A DNA stretch of 64,000 nucleotides from Cornus controversa. Lineage: Eukaryota; Streptophyta; Magnoliopsida; Cornales; Cornaceae. The position numbers and the translations under genes were made by a program. The stretch lies in the NCBI GenBank assembly GCA_026545225.1, contig CM048851.1:31743956-31807955 (forward strand), read 5' to 3'. This document shows positions 26,301-41,300 of this stretch, in pieces. Numbering within the stretch: position 1 is the stretch's first letter; the number at the start of each line of letters is the position of its first letter. Below the pieces are notes generated by a model. It had not been told where the DNA came from. It saw nothing but the letters and a program-made list of their open reading frames with translations, and made no database searches.

Positions 26301-29300
26301 CTCGACACAAAAATGAATATAATATTGTAAATCTGGAGCTTAGTCCATCAGATCAGAAACTACAATAATAAGAATTTGATGCCTAACAAAAGCACTTTAG
26401 TGACAAGGATGAATAAATCCAAATAACAGACACATATGCAGAAAAGCAATGTGAATGCAAATTCAGGATGACAATGAACAAGTTTATCATGCATGAAAGG
26501 AGAAGGAAGAAAAATGAAAAACAAGGAACAAACCTGGTGAAACAGACCCCATCATAAGATACGATGTTATGTTAGCATCAACTACAAAAGCAACACGAGC
26601 ATAATCAGCAGCCGGGCCATAGTTTTCTGTCCCAAAAACATCTCCCTGTTGAATAGATCTGCCATCAGCAGAGAATTTCGATGGGTCCAAACTAGCATGA
26701 GAACCATCTTCCTCGTCACTGAGGGTAATGTTAGAAGCGCCCGATACAGTTGCATCTTGAAGAACAGATGCAGGATCAATTAATTTTACTGCCCACCCTA
26801 ATCGACAAGCAAAAGATGCAGCAGCTTGCAGCTGAGAAAGGTCAGCTTGTAAAGTTGTAGCCAATTCAGCCACAGTTGAATTCTCACTTGAAACCACAAA
26901 AACAGCATACAGTAACCTGGATAATGGCCTTAAAGTGGTTAGGATCTTAACTTCTCTGCTAGGAAGATGATATCAAATGAAAAACAGTGTATCCATTTAT
27001 TAATATAACTGCCTTACTCCTCAATGGGATCTTCATAGGACTGCTCCCTGTTGGAAACAAACCCTTCAAGCCTGGAAACTGAAATGTTGTCAACATTAGC
27101 ATTCCGAACTAATAAATGGGGAGGAAAAGGAAAACAGAAATAGAACAAAATATAGTTAGGTACAGATATCTTACTAACTCACCACATTTTGTAAACATTT
27201 AACCAAGGAAGAGAAACATAATAATTTTCACTACCATTTTCAGCTTGCAAAGCAATATTGGAAAGATCGAAAATTTATCCATTTTATTGGCTAGGTACTT
27301 AACCTATTAAACAATATATAAAGTTTCTTCAATTAGGAAGCATTGAATAACAGACAAAACCATTTTAGAAGTTCCAATTATATAACAGTTTTACTGTTTA
27401 ATTATATAATTCAGAGAGACATGTTATAGAACAATTTTTTTCAATAAAACCCATGATCATTAACAGGTCAACTAGAAGTCCATGACACCACCACCCCCCC
27501 TGAAAAAAAAATCCATCAAAAAAAGAAAAGCTTTATAGGTATAGAGCAGATGTGCTTTTTACTCATTTAATTAGAAAGAATTAAAATAAAATTCTCAAGG
27601 GCTAGTCACCCTCTTCCCAGTATAATGAGGTATGTCTTCTTCTGGTTCAAGCAATCACCTAACTGCAGGAATCCTTTATGTTAGCAGGTCTTTTGATCCA
27701 GAACTATGTTACCCACACTCAGTTACAACTGTATGAGTGTATGGACCAGCAGTGTGTCTAGAGGTCTGGTTCATCCATCATTCAAAGTATAGGATACAAA
27801 TATTCGAGTAAAAAGGGTCCAAAAATTAGGTATGCGTACTTTGGACAGGGTATGAGTATGGGTACTGGTATGACAATTGCAAATGAAATGAAATTACCTT
27901 TGAAACGGTCATCAGGATAAACAGGGACATCAAAGTAGATCAATCCCCGTGTGTGAAGACCCTTCACAATGTCAGGATCAAAAAGGATAAATGAATTTGC
28001 CTCCTCCTTACAAACTTTATCAATTGTTGCCATTTCATCCTCTGAGAGTTTCTGCAGCAATGAGAGAGAAGAAAAAAGAAAACACTTGTCTTATTTTTCT
28101 GTAAAAGAAAACTAGTCTTGTATCAATCACGTAAAGCTTGGACTGGGAACCTATCATGTATATTTGAGGGCTTTGTGCACAAGCTGAAGTACCAATAAAT
28201 TTAAAGAAGTTTAAACAGTGGTTACTCTCTATTTACAGTACAATTCTTAAGAAAAGAGAACCATTAGATACGTCACCTTAAATTCTTCCAGTGTAAAGTT
28301 GACAAGACAAACTCCCCACCATGGCTCGATTACAAATTCCACAGGTTGTGTAGGTAATAGTTCCTTGGCAATTGACTTATTCAGCTTCCACATAATTTTC
28401 TGGATAGCTCATAAAGAGTAAATGAGAGGTAAGAAAATGGTAAGTGTAGTACATCGCTCTATATGACTTTCCATAAACATCATAATAAATTATTTTAAAC
28501 GAATCCCCACAGTAAAGCGCCAATGGCGCTAAAATGGATTTAGATTGAAGAAATTAAAAATATTTTAAGAAAAAAGGAGCATGAAGATTATTACACAAGA
28601 TTGACCGATAATAAAGCTAATAATACATAAATCAATTATTCACGGAATTTGGAACATCAGATGAGTTTCTGCTACAAAAGAAACAGAATGTCATCTTAAG
28701 ATGGAAACATAATTATAGTGATAATACTTTTATTTCTGTTTGCCTAGTGGAACGTGTCTTAGTAAGTACAAGGTGATGTAGCAGCATCCAAGATGCACCC
28801 AAAGGTCAAATGAGCTGACTACTAAGACCAGCTTGGACTTGGTACTTTCTTGCCTGTGTTTCTACTCAATTTCTTTTCAAGCATGAGGTGGATGTTTGTG
28901 TGTTTGAAAGCAGCCTCCTTATACCCAAAAAAAAGAGGCCAATGGTTAGCTTTATCTCCAATAGCTACCTCACTACAATAGCTTCCTTTTAATAAGAAAT
29001 TAGAAAAGAGGATAGAATAATGTAATAAAACTTGTATTAGGAAGAAAATTAGTTCGAATTGTTAGCGCCTGCCACCTATGCACCCCAACTAGGCTAGACG
29101 AACACATTAAGGCACAATTTTGGGAGCATATGGATGAATTAATTCAAGGGATACCCAAAGGATAAAAATTATACATAGAAGGAGACTTTAATGGTCATGT
29201 AGGAAAAGACTGTGGAGGCCTTGGGGTATGAGATGATACATGGTGGACACGAATTCGGAGATATAAATGATGCTAGGGAGATGATACATGGTGGACACAA

Positions 29301-32300
29301 ATTCGGAGATATAAATGATGCTGGGAGATGATACATGGTGGACACAAATTCTTAGACTTTGCAGTGCAAAAGAGAGATGAACATCTAATAACCTCTAAAA
29401 GTGGATCAAATATGAGCCAAATCGATTTCTTTCCAACAAAAGAGTTAGAGCCATTAACAAGCAAAGATTGTAAGGTTATCCTAGGAGAGAGCTTAACATC
29501 ACAACATAAGCTACTAGTTTTAGACGCACATATAAAGGGACAAAGTACAAGGAGAAATAGAATTATAAACCCAAAATCTAGGTAGTGGAATTTAAGAGGG
29601 GAGAATTATATTATCTAAGAATAGGATACTAAAATAAGCAACATGGAATGTAGAAGATGAAACAACTTAATGTCGATGATTGAATGTATTAAAAGAGTAT
29701 CAAAGGATATCCATGAAGAATCAAAAGGAATAGGACCATTATCTAAGGAAACTTGCTAAACTAAGGGAGAGGAAAACTAGAGATTTTAGCCATATAAAAT
29801 GCATCAAGAGTGAAAATCTAAAGGTTTTAGATGGCAAAATTAAAAAAAGATGGACAAGTTACATTGAGAAAGTATTAAAAGAAAATCATTTGGAAAGTTT
29901 ACACTTAGAAGCATATAGTAAACTTATGGATAACATATTTTTTCGTAGGATTGAGTATGTGAGGTTAAAAATGTATTAAGAAAAATGAAATGGGGAAGAA
30001 CTTTAGGACCATTTAGCATTTCTATTGACGTTTGGAAGTGTTTAGAGAATGATGGAGTGTCTTGGCTAACAAAATTGTTTATAAGTTAATAACAAGTAAT
30101 AACTAAGAGAATGCCTGACTAGTGGTGCAAAAGCATTTAAATACTAATATATAAAAATAAAGGAGACATAGAAAGTTGTAGTAAATTAATGAGTCATGTT
30201 ATACAACTTTGGGATAGAGTAATTGAACAACGACTAAGACAAGAGAACGAAGTGTCAAAAAATCAATTTATATTCATGTAGGGGAGGTCAACAATGGAAG
30301 TCATTCACTAATTGAGGAGATTGATGGAAAGATAAAGAGATAAGAAGAAAGATATTCATATGGTTTTTACTGATTTAGAGAAACGGACATAAAAATTTAA
30401 ACGTTATGATGGACATGTGATTATAGATTTATATCTTCACATTGATTGACAAACAAATTGCCTGACTTACACCTACTTTAGTCCATTTATTCTTTAAAAA
30501 AAATTCAGTCACTTCTTGAAGAATAAAGAGAATGCTATTTCTACCTTCCAAAAAAAAAATGCTATTTCTATCTATCCAGAAAAAAAAAGGTTGCTATTTC
30601 TAAATTCTTAGCCGTATTCATAACGTTTAGTTTGCAGTTAAAATTTTCAATTCATACCTAATATAAATTTAGTTTGTTTAAGCTATATCTTTTTCTCTAG
30701 AAATTATGTCCAGAAGTCTGTTCCCAACGTAAAAAAGAAAACTGTATTATAAAAGAGTTCCTAACCTCTGCCATTATTTGCACAAAAGTGACTGATCTCA
30801 AGATTTGGAACATGTGTTCTCACACTTGACAGAATCAGCATTTTACCACCACACTTGGCAATGGCCCTTTTAAAAAATTTCTGTCCCAGAAAAATACTAT
30901 AAAAGAGTTGGGATCAAAATTAAAAGCAATGGACCATTTGCAATAAATTTTCAAAAGGGCATAAAATTTTAGGTCAAAAGAAAAATTACACAAGATAAAG
31001 GATCAAAATCAAATCATATGAGCATCTAAAGATATAAGAGATTGAATTAGAATTAAAGCATTGAGAGTTTGACATTATTTTTTTTTTGATAAGTGAGAGT
31101 TTGACATTATAAAAGTACTTCTTTTCCCTTTGGGGGAAGGGCAGGGTTGTAAATGGGTGAGATGAGTTGAGCAATGGATTGCTCAAAAGCACTCAAAAAA
31201 ATTAACAAGCTCCAGAATATGATCAAATATCTTCAAGCCAAACTCATGTACCTCAGTTTTTTTTTTATAATCATAGACCAAACAACCTTTGCTTGTGTTT
31301 ATGTAACGATTAGATCTCAAACAAGCTTCTAACCAAGCCGAGCTTGAGTAATTTGGTTTGTTTTACAGTCCGAATAGAGGAGCTACCAATATCTGACAAC
31401 AAACTAACAAATTGAAGGTACAAGAGGGGTTGTTGAAATTTTGGGCCACCTTCAATTATAGGTGTCTGTGGCCCTAAATTTATACCTATTTATTGTCACA
31501 AGAATATCAAAATGTTGACGGGATGACTGCATGATGATACAAAAGTAGTCATGCGTTACCACAAATCACTGAAAGAAATACACATGTTGCAATGTGTTTG
31601 ATTCCTGACAAATGTGACTCGTGAGCCTTCCATGACATGAGAACACTGAAAACACAATTTGAGATTTCTGACTAGACAAGTAGACCATGGGCGTTTAAGT
31701 AAAAACAATAATAATAATAATAAATAAATAATGAGATATAGGGCTATCAGATTCCCATATTATTCTTTACAAAAGTAAACCAAGAGGTGAGAGTTTAGCT
31801 ATCACGCTCCGAACCTCAAGAACCGATATCCAAGGGTGAAAAGAGAGTTGTCGGACTCAAACCGAGCCCAAAGTAGATAACTAAAATCAAAAATGAAAAA
31901 TCAGCCCTCGGCTGATAGAAAATCTGAACACCGGTTGCAAAAAAAATCATAACAAATTCATTTTAACACGAAACGGGACAAACTAAAATTCTATAGAAAT
32001 TAGACTAAATGCACAACATGGATAACCAAATCCCAACAGCTGAAAATATGCCAATGAAATCAGTTTTTCGAGTTAAGGCAGCTCGTATGGCGTGAGCTAA
32101 AAACAGACCTTCGTCAAAGATGGACTCATTTGAAAGTCTTAAAGAATTTATAAAATTCTGGGCTTTGGTATTTGGAAAATAGGCATAAAGGACTACAATC
32201 CTGCAAATTTTCAAAATTTATTGAGTTTCAAAAATGGGTCAAACGAATTTTCCAATCAACACACAACAGTGGTTTCAAAATCTAACAGGACACTATGGAA

Positions 32301-35300
32301 TTTTTATAAAAATTTGTAATTTTCCAAAATTCACGAAATTAAATCTGAGAATACTAGACATCTAGGAGAAAATATGGTAAAAATATAAAGTCATTTGGAG
32401 TAGTGTACCCTTTAAAACAATCGGCAAAAATCTAGACAGAAAAGGATCTTCTCATGAGCAATCTGCCAAAAAAAATTTTCCCTTCCCATTTCTCCCATGA
32501 ACCTGTCCCAAACTGAACCTAACATAAGATATGAGCATGAATATAAATCTAAAATCATCCATGACAAGTCCCAACTCAAGATGTCATAATCTGGAAATGA
32601 AATATGGTGCAAAATGCGCCAAGATTCATAAGCTTGTGCATACAACATGACATTAGATGTCATTTCATACATATTTTCAAAAGAGTCAAATGGGATGAAA
32701 TTCAAGGAGAAGCAATCCTAAACATGTGGCTGGTGGTTAAGTGTACAAAAAGACCACAAGAAAGCTTCTAAACAAGTTTCATCATACATAAAACAAAATG
32801 AAAGCCACATAAGGCCTTAACATCAAAAAAGAAATTCCTTGAAGCTCCTTGCACCAATAGAGGCTCAACTCTCTCTGGTGTCCACTCCTTTACCTGAAAT
32901 GTTTAAGGGGTGAGCTTATCCTCTCATAGCTCAGTAGACGGCAGAGTGAGACTGGGACACAACAGCACCAGGCACAGTCTTCAAGCGCACAATTAGGGTT
33001 TAGGGCACTACCGCCACCAAATTCATCTCAGTCTTTCCAGAGTTCTTGTCCAGCTAGGGGATCTACCCCTAGTGTGGGCAGCCAGCAGTCCAGTTATCAG
33101 GGTGGAGGACATCAGGGTACACAGGGTCGTGTCTTCAATTTGGCTCAAATTCCTAAGGGGCAGGTGGAGGGGTCATCCGGTGTGATCAAAGGTACATTTC
33201 TTATGTTCAATTCATGGGCTAGAGTGTTGGTTGACTCAGGTGCTTCACATTCCATTATCTCTTCATCTTTCGCATCTGCATTGGGTCTAGATATCACTCC
33301 TTTAGACAGAGTTCTTTGTGTTGACACTCCAGTTGGAGTCACAGTGAGCCTAGACAAGGTGTGTAGGGGATGTGAGATAGAGATAGCAGAACGACGATTG
33401 GTCTTCGATTTCATTGTCATGGACATGTCCAGTTTTGATGTCATCCTAGGGATGGACTAGTTGTCGGCCTTCCGGGACAACATTGACTGCTATCGGGGTA
33501 AGGTGGCTGTTTATACGCCGGAGGATGATTGTTTTTGCTTCGTGAGAGATCGTAGTGATTTCCACAATTCCTCACTGTGTGCTATAGGCCGACGAACAAG
33601 TTTGACTTTCTTCTTAGCTAACCTTTTAGCTAATGAGGATATGGAAACACGAGTAGAGTTTCTAGATGTGGTTCGTGAGTTTATGGATGTTTTTCCAAAG
33701 GAGTTGACGGAATTACCTCCTAGACGCGAGATTGAGTATGCCATTGATGTCATACCTGATACGACTTCCATTTCCATGGCACCGTATCGTATGGCACCGG
33801 TGGAGTTAAAGGAGTTGAAGGAGCAATTGGAGGATTTGCTCACGAGAGGCTTTATTAGGCCTAATGTTTCGCCTTGGGGTGCACCGGCTCTTTTTGCGAA
33901 AAAGAAGAATGATTCATTACGGTTGTGTATCGACTACCAGAAGTTGAATAGGGTGACTATCAAAAATAAGTACCCATTGCCAAGGATTGATGATTTATTT
34001 GATCAGTTGAAGGGAGCACGGTGTTTTTCCAAGATTGATTTGAGATCGGGATATCATTAGTTGAGGGTTAAGGAAGAAGACATTCCTAAGACCGCTTTTC
34101 ATATCCGATATGGTCATTATGAGTTCTTAGTATTGCCATTTGGGTTGACTAATGCATCAGCAACATTCATGGACTTAATGAATAGGGTGTTTAGCGCCCA
34201 CTTAGACACTTTTGTAGTGGTATTTGTGGATAACATCCTTGTGTACTCTCAATCAGAGGAGGAGCATGAAAGACACCTACGAATTGCATTGCAGACTTTA
34301 AGGGAACACAAGTTGTATGCCAAATACGGAAAGTGTAAGTTTTGACTACCGGAGGTGAAGTTCCTAGGGCAAGTAGTTTCTGATGGAGGCATGTCAGTAG
34401 ATCCTTCAAAGGTTGAAGCCGTTATGAGTTGGGAGAGGCCAAAGAATGTGTTTGAGATCCGAAGTTTCTTGGGGTTAGCGGATTATCACCGACGGTTTAT
34501 GAAGGATTTCTCACGGTTAGTTGTTCCCATGACCCGACTTACTCGTAAAGAGGTTAAGTTCATTTGAAACGAGGCTTGTGAGCTTGCCTTTATGAAGTTG
34601 AAGGAAAGATTGACTACATCTCCAGTGTTGGTGATTCCCGAGCATGGCTTAGGGTATATCATTTATTGTGATGCTTCACGGGACGGCTTAGGTTGTGTTT
34701 TGAGGCAAGAGGGTAAGGTAGTTGCGTACAGGTCTAGGTGGCTTGTGAGCTTGCCTTTATGAAGCTGAAGGAAAGATTGACTACATCTCCGGTGTTGGTG
34801 ATTCTCGAGCGTGGCTTGGGGTATGTCATTTATTGTGATGCTTCACAAGACGGCTTAAGTTGTGTTTTGATGCAAGAGGGTAGGGTAGTTGCTTATGGGT
34901 CTAGGTAGTTGAAGACTCGTGAGCAAAACTATCCTACATATGATTTGGAGCTAGCAGTAGTGATTTTTGCTTTGAAGGGTTGGAGATATTACTTGTATGG
35001 GAAAAAGTTTGAGGTATTCTCTGATCACAAGAGTCTCAAGTACCTCTTTTCACAAAAGGATTTGAATCTCAGGTAGCATAGATGGATGGAATACATGGAA
35101 GATTATGACTTTGATTTGCAGTTAGGGGTGCACAAAGAACCGTCGGAACCGGAACCGGAACTGGAACCGAGGGGAACCGTACCGGAACCGTACCGAACCG
35201 TGGCTACGGTTCCGGTTCCGGTTCCTAAAATTAGGAACCGTTACCAACGGTTCCGGTTCCGGTTCCAGGACTAGTAGAACCGTACCGGAACCGGAACCGT

Positions 35301-38300
35301 TGGGGGTAACGGTTCCTTGGAACCGGAACCGGAACCGGAACCGTTTTATATTAAATATGTGTATATATATATATAATATAATAACTATATATAATATATA
35401 TATATATACATTACATATAATAATTATATATAATGTATATATATTATGTATAATAATTATATTATCATATATTATATATAATAATTATATTATAATATAA
35501 TTACTATACATAATATATATACATTATATGTAATGTATATATATCTATAATATAATATAATAATTATATATATATAGGGTGTCATTTTTAGATTGTAGGT
35601 CTCACATTTATTTAATGAATATATATATATATATTTTGTATTTTCAAGCTTCATTAAAAAAAAAAATCCTAAGGAACCGCGGTTCGGAACCGGAACCGTA
35701 CCGAGAACCGCGGTACGGTTCCTCACGGTTCTAACCCCCAACGGTTCCGGTTCCGGTTCCGAAAATCAGGAACCGTTGGTAACGGTTCCGGTTCCACCAA
35801 GAACCGTGAGGAACCGTACCGTGTGCACCCCTATTTGCAGTACTATCCGGGAAAGGCCAATGTTGTGGCTAATGCCTCGAGTAGGAAAACACGGGGAACG
35901 ATGGCTAGCATTGTCATTCGGGAATGGAAGATGATGGAGGACTTTGGTGAGTTCAGGTTATATTTCAGTGGTGATGATGGAGAACCGGTCATGTTGTTTA
36001 CGCTTGTGGCACAACCGGCTCCAGTAGGTAGGGTCATTGAGTCACAAAGGGAGGATGAAGAGGTGGATGCCATTTACACAGATTTCAGATGGTGAGACAG
36101 TGGATGGTTGGACTCTTCACAAGGATGGTGGTTTGAGATTCAAGGGACGGATGTTTGTACCAGAATCTTGTAAGGAGGATGTTCTTCAAGAGTTTCATAG
36201 TTCATGTTTGGCGATACATCCCAGTGGTACCAAAATGTATCATAATTTGAGAGGGCAGTATTGGTGGAAGGGCATGAAAGGCGATGTGGCACATTTTGTG
36301 GCTAGATGTCTTACTTGCCAACAAGTAAAGGCCGAACACCAAAGACCAATAGAGTTGTTGCAACCGATTCCAGTTGGAGAGTGGAAATGGGATCATATTG
36401 CTATGGACTTCGTGACGGGATTGCCAAAGTCTAAGGAAGGACATGACACGATTTGCGTCATTGTTGGCCGGTTGACCAAATCGGCTCATTTTCTTCCTAT
36501 TCGGATGATGGAGAAGATGGAGAAGCTCGCGAAACTTTATATTGAGAAGATTGTCCGATTACATGGGGCACCAATCTCCATTATCTCAGATAGGGAACCT
36601 CGGTTTACTTCACATTTTTGGAGGAGTTTCCATGAGGCCCTTGATATGGAGTTGTGGTTTAGCACCGCATTCCATCCTCAGACAGATGGTCAGTCGGAGA
36701 GGACGATTCAGATTTTGGAGGATATACTTCGAGCATGTGTTCTTGACTTCAAATGCAGTTGGGAAGATCATCTGGCATTGGCGAAGTTTGCCTACAACAA
36801 TAGCTTTCAAGCCAGTATCGGAATGGCACCGTTCAAGGCCTTGTACGGTAGACCTTGTAGGTCACCTATTTGCTGGGTGGAAGCAGGCGAGAGAGCTACC
36901 TGGGGTCCAACATTGATTTCAAAGACGGATGAAAAAGTGAAGTTAATTAGGCAACGGTTGATTACGGCCCAAAGTCAGCAAAAGAACTATGCTTACAAGA
37001 GGAGGAGACCTTTAGAGTTTGAGGTGGGAGACCACGTGTTTCTCAAGATTAGTCCATGCAAAGGATTGTTACGATTTAGGTTGAGTGGTAAGTTGTCACC
37101 ACGGTTTGTTGGACCGTTTGAGATCCTTTAGAGGATTGGAGAGGATGCCTACCAGCTTGCACTACCACCACAGTTGGACAAGGTGCATGATGTTTTCCAC
37201 ATCTCCATGTTGAGACATAATGAGCTGGATCTATCACACGTGTTAGATTGGTCGGGCTTGGAGTTAGAAGAGGTCTCCTATAAGGAGAAGCCGATTCAGA
37301 TTCTCGATACACGGGAACAGGTTCTACGGGGTAAGACCATTCCATTGGTCAAGGTTTTATGACAACACCACGGGCTAGAGGAGGCTACTTGGCAGCGGGA
37401 GGATGAGGTCCGTTCCAAGCATCCGGATTTGTTCGCCTCTTAAGGTACATTTGATTCCAAGGACGAAATCCCTAAGGTGGGGAGGTTGTCATGACCGAAC
37501 CGTTACCGGATCGGGTTTATTTTATTCTTTTTCTTTTTCTTTTTCTTTAAACTTTGAAAATTCGTAATTCACTCATTTTAAATCTGATTTGGGTGATTAT
37601 TTTTTTGAAATTGAGCGTCTCGAATTTTTCCTTCCATTAGAGTTGGTTTCATTTAGAGATTCCAAAGGAACTGAACCCAGTTAATTTAAAGTTGAGAAAA
37701 ACGATTTTTTTTCCTATGTTGGAAAGAAAGAAACGTTCAAAGATTTCGGGTTTCCTTTTTTTTTCCTTGGTGATTATTTTATGCATGGACTCACGTTTAG
37801 AGGTTTGAAATGTTTCGTGTCCATCCGGAATCACTTTCTGAGTTCATTTCAATAAAATGGGCATTTTGGGCCCGAGCGCCGTTTCCTAGGCTTCAAGACC
37901 GATTCAGTGGGCCCGTTTTGAATTTCGATGCTGAAATAAACATTTTTATTTATATTGTGACATTTTTTAATAGCACTTGTAATTTTGGGATTTTAGAAAG
38001 AAATCGGGACGCGTTTGGACACCGTATAAGAGATTTGGGCTCATTTGACCATTTTCGGGTGTGTGGGCCTAGAACGGAATTTTGGGTTCGGAAAATTTTT
38101 TCAACTTTACTTACCTGTGTTATTTTTATGTGTGGTTATCTTATATCATTTTGTGTAGCCTAAATTGCTAAGTGTATTGGTGTAGAAAATTAAGGGACAT
38201 GGAAGGGATTTTGTAAGTTTAGTAGAGTGTGTGACCTATAGGCATTATTTGATACATGTATAATGAAGAGAGAGGAGAAAGATAACCCAATTTGCTCTCA

Positions 38301-41300
38301 CATTATGCCAGCCAGCCGAGAGCTCTCTCTTCTCCTTCTCTTTTCTTTTCTTTTTTCTTCTCCATTCCATACACACTTTAAGCTAGGTTTTCATCTAGAT
38401 TGAATGAGGTTTTGAAGAAGTGCAAGAAGGAAAGTTTTAAGCTCACATCAAGAACTACAATTTGGTAGTTTTTATTTTTAATTTGGAGCAAGTTCACTTT
38501 TGGACAAAATTTAGGGCTTTTAAACTCCATTGAGGTAGGGGGTTTTAGTTTGAGTTTTATTTGGCTAAAGTTTACATATGTTTTACCCATGGAGTGTTTA
38601 GGATTTTATTTTATTTTCTTCCATTTTAATCCCATGTATACATAGATATTTGGCTCATGTTTTTAATAATGATTGTGGAAGAATATTATGTCCTTTTTGT
38701 ATTTATTAAATATGTGAAGGATGGGATTATTTTTGTGAAGGATTGATTGTGGTTGTTGTGATATCTATTGTGGTTGTTATAGTTGGATTACAACATTTAT
38801 TACGTAATTATGCTACTTGAAATATTGTTTTCACATGATAAAATTATTGTCAATGTTAAGATTATGAGACCATGTCATGCTAGGTGTAACCATAAGACGT
38901 GAATTGAATGCTATTGCATTGTTTATGTGCGTATGAACATTGCACATGTGTTGAATTGATTGATCATGCCACAATGTGTTTGGATGATGGTTTTGGGATT
39001 TGATGTCCCGTTCAAGGGTATTGTCCCTCGAGGGAAATCCTCATATATTGGCCAATTAGGGTGGTATCCAGCGAGCTAGTATTCCGGAAAGACCCATTAA
39101 GAACGTCGTCAATGACACGTGTCCTGTTTGATGCCTAGTGCATGCCACAAACACGTGACTTGAAAGGTGTCTTGCGAGTCAATCCCTCCTTGATGATTTC
39201 GGAGTTTTCGTTTATATACTTTGGTCTTCGAATTGCATATGTGGAGGATGGGATTATTTTTGTGGAGGATTGATTGTGGTTGTTGTGATATCTATTGTGG
39301 TTGTTGTAGTTGGATTACAACATCTATTACCTAATTGTGTTACTTGAAATATTGTTTTCACATAATAAAATTATTGTCAATGTTAAGGTTATGAGACCAT
39401 GTCATGTTAGGTGTAACCATAGGATATGAATTGAATGCTATTGCATTATTTATGTGCATGTGAACATTGCTCGTGTTGAATTGATTGATCATGCCACAAT
39501 GTATTTGGATGATGATTTTGGAATTTGATGTCGCGTTTAAGAGTATTGTCCCTTGAGGGAAATCCTCATATATTGGCCAATTAGGGTGGTAACCAACGGG
39601 CGAGTATCCCGAAAAGAACCATTAGGAACGTCGTCAATGACACGTGTCCTGTTTGATGCCTAGTGCGGGCTACAAACACGTGACTTGAAGGGTGTCTTGC
39701 GAGTCAATCCCTCCTTGATGATTTCGGAGTTTTTGTTTATATACTTTGGTATTCGAATTGCATACTTGCTTCACATGTTTTATGAATGTTAATATTCCCT
39801 TAATTAGATTGTAGAAGTTATTGTTGCAATACAATTTCATATGTAAAATTATTCCAAAATTAGGCATTTAGGGAGCATAAACCCTAAATCATCATCCAAA
39901 CACATTGTGACATGATTAATCAATTCAACACATGTGCAATGTCCACACGCACATAAACAATGCAATAACATTCAATTCATGTCCTATGGTTACACCTAGC
40001 ATGACATGGTCTCATAATCTCAACATTGACAATAATTTTAGCATGTGAAAATAATATTTCAAGTAACACAATTAAGTAATAAATGTCGTAATCCAACTAC
40101 AACAACCACAATAGATATCACAACAACCACAATCAATCCTCCACAAAAATAATCCCATCATCCACATATTTCATAAATACAAAAAAAACATAATATTCTT
40201 GCACAATCATCATTAAAAACATGACACAATATCTATATATACATGAGATTAAAATAGAAGAAAATGAAATAAAACCCTAAACACTACATGGGTCAACATA
40301 TGTAAACTTAAGCCGAATAAAACTCAAAACTAAAACCTCCTACCTTAGTGGAGTTTAAAAGCCCTAAATTTTGTCCAAGAGTGAACTTGCTCCAAATTGA
40401 AAATAAAAATCACCAAATTGTAGTCCTTGATGTGAGCTTGAAACTTTCCTTCTTGCACTTCTTCAAAATCCCATTCAATCTAGATGAAAACCTAGCTTAA
40501 AGTATGTATGGAATGGAGAAGAAAAAAAAAAAAGAAAAGAGGAGGAGAAGAGAGAGCTCTTGGCTGGCTGGCATAATGTGAGAGCAAATTGGGTTATCTT
40601 TCTCCTCTCTCTATTCATTATACATGTATCAAATAATGCCTATGGGTCCCACACTCTACTAAACTTACAAAATTCCTTCCATATCCCTTAATTCTCTACA
40701 CCAATACACTTAGCAATTTAGGCTACACAAAATGATATAAGATAACCACACAAAAATAACACAAATAAGTAAAGTTGAAAAAAATTCCCGAACCCAAAAT
40801 TCCGTTCCGGGCCCACACACCTGAAAATGGTCAAATTAACCCAAATCTCTCTCATACGGTGTCCAAACGCGTCCCGGTTTCTTTCTAAAATTCCAAATTT
40901 TCAAATGATATTCAAAAACGTCACAATATAAATAAAAATGTTTATTTCAGCATCGAAATCCAAAACAGGCCCATCAAATTGGTCCCAAAGCTCGGAAATG
41001 GCGCCCGGGGCGAAAATGCCCATTTTACCGAAACGAACCCGGAAAACGATTCCAAATGGACACGAAACATTTCAAACTTCTAAATGCGAGTCCATACATA
41101 AAATAATCACCAAGGAAAAAAAAAAAAAGGAAACCCGAAAGCTTTGAACATTTCTTGCTTTCCAACATAGGAAAAAATTCGTTTTTCTCGACTTTAAATT
41201 AACTGGGCTCAGTTCCCTTGGAATCTCTAAATGAAACCAACTCCAATGGAAAGAAAAATTCGAGACACTCAATTTCAAAAAAAGAATCACCCAAATCGGA

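Larger units (their letters stand above)
32940..37441 (+). pseudogene. Ty3/gypsy chromovirus pol, 5'-truncated and split by a hAT element
   Basis: Domain order: a Gln/Ser-rich gag-protease linker, protease with DSGASHS (about 33231-33251), RT with [10 protein letters not shown] and a catalytic motif changed to FVDN (about 34216-34227), RNase H, integrase with an H-H-C-C zinc region (CLTCQQ near 36310) and the D, D, E positions ([21 protein letters not shown]), and a chromodomain-like end (stop at 37441). In-frame stops at about 33458, 34058, 34343, 34565, 34906, 35075, 37129 and 37360 disable it. Most are one-step changes of Trp or Gln codons. The tract AAGGTGGGGAGG precedes the LTR. No gag zinc knuckle or 5' LTR is present. 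The clade is probably Tekay/Del (inference). It is antisense to FAM91. Confidence 0.9.

Noticed and set aside
29231..29372. CRISPR-like array
   Set aside because: Three 47-48 bp units are contiguous with no unique spacers and lie in a plant LINE remnant.
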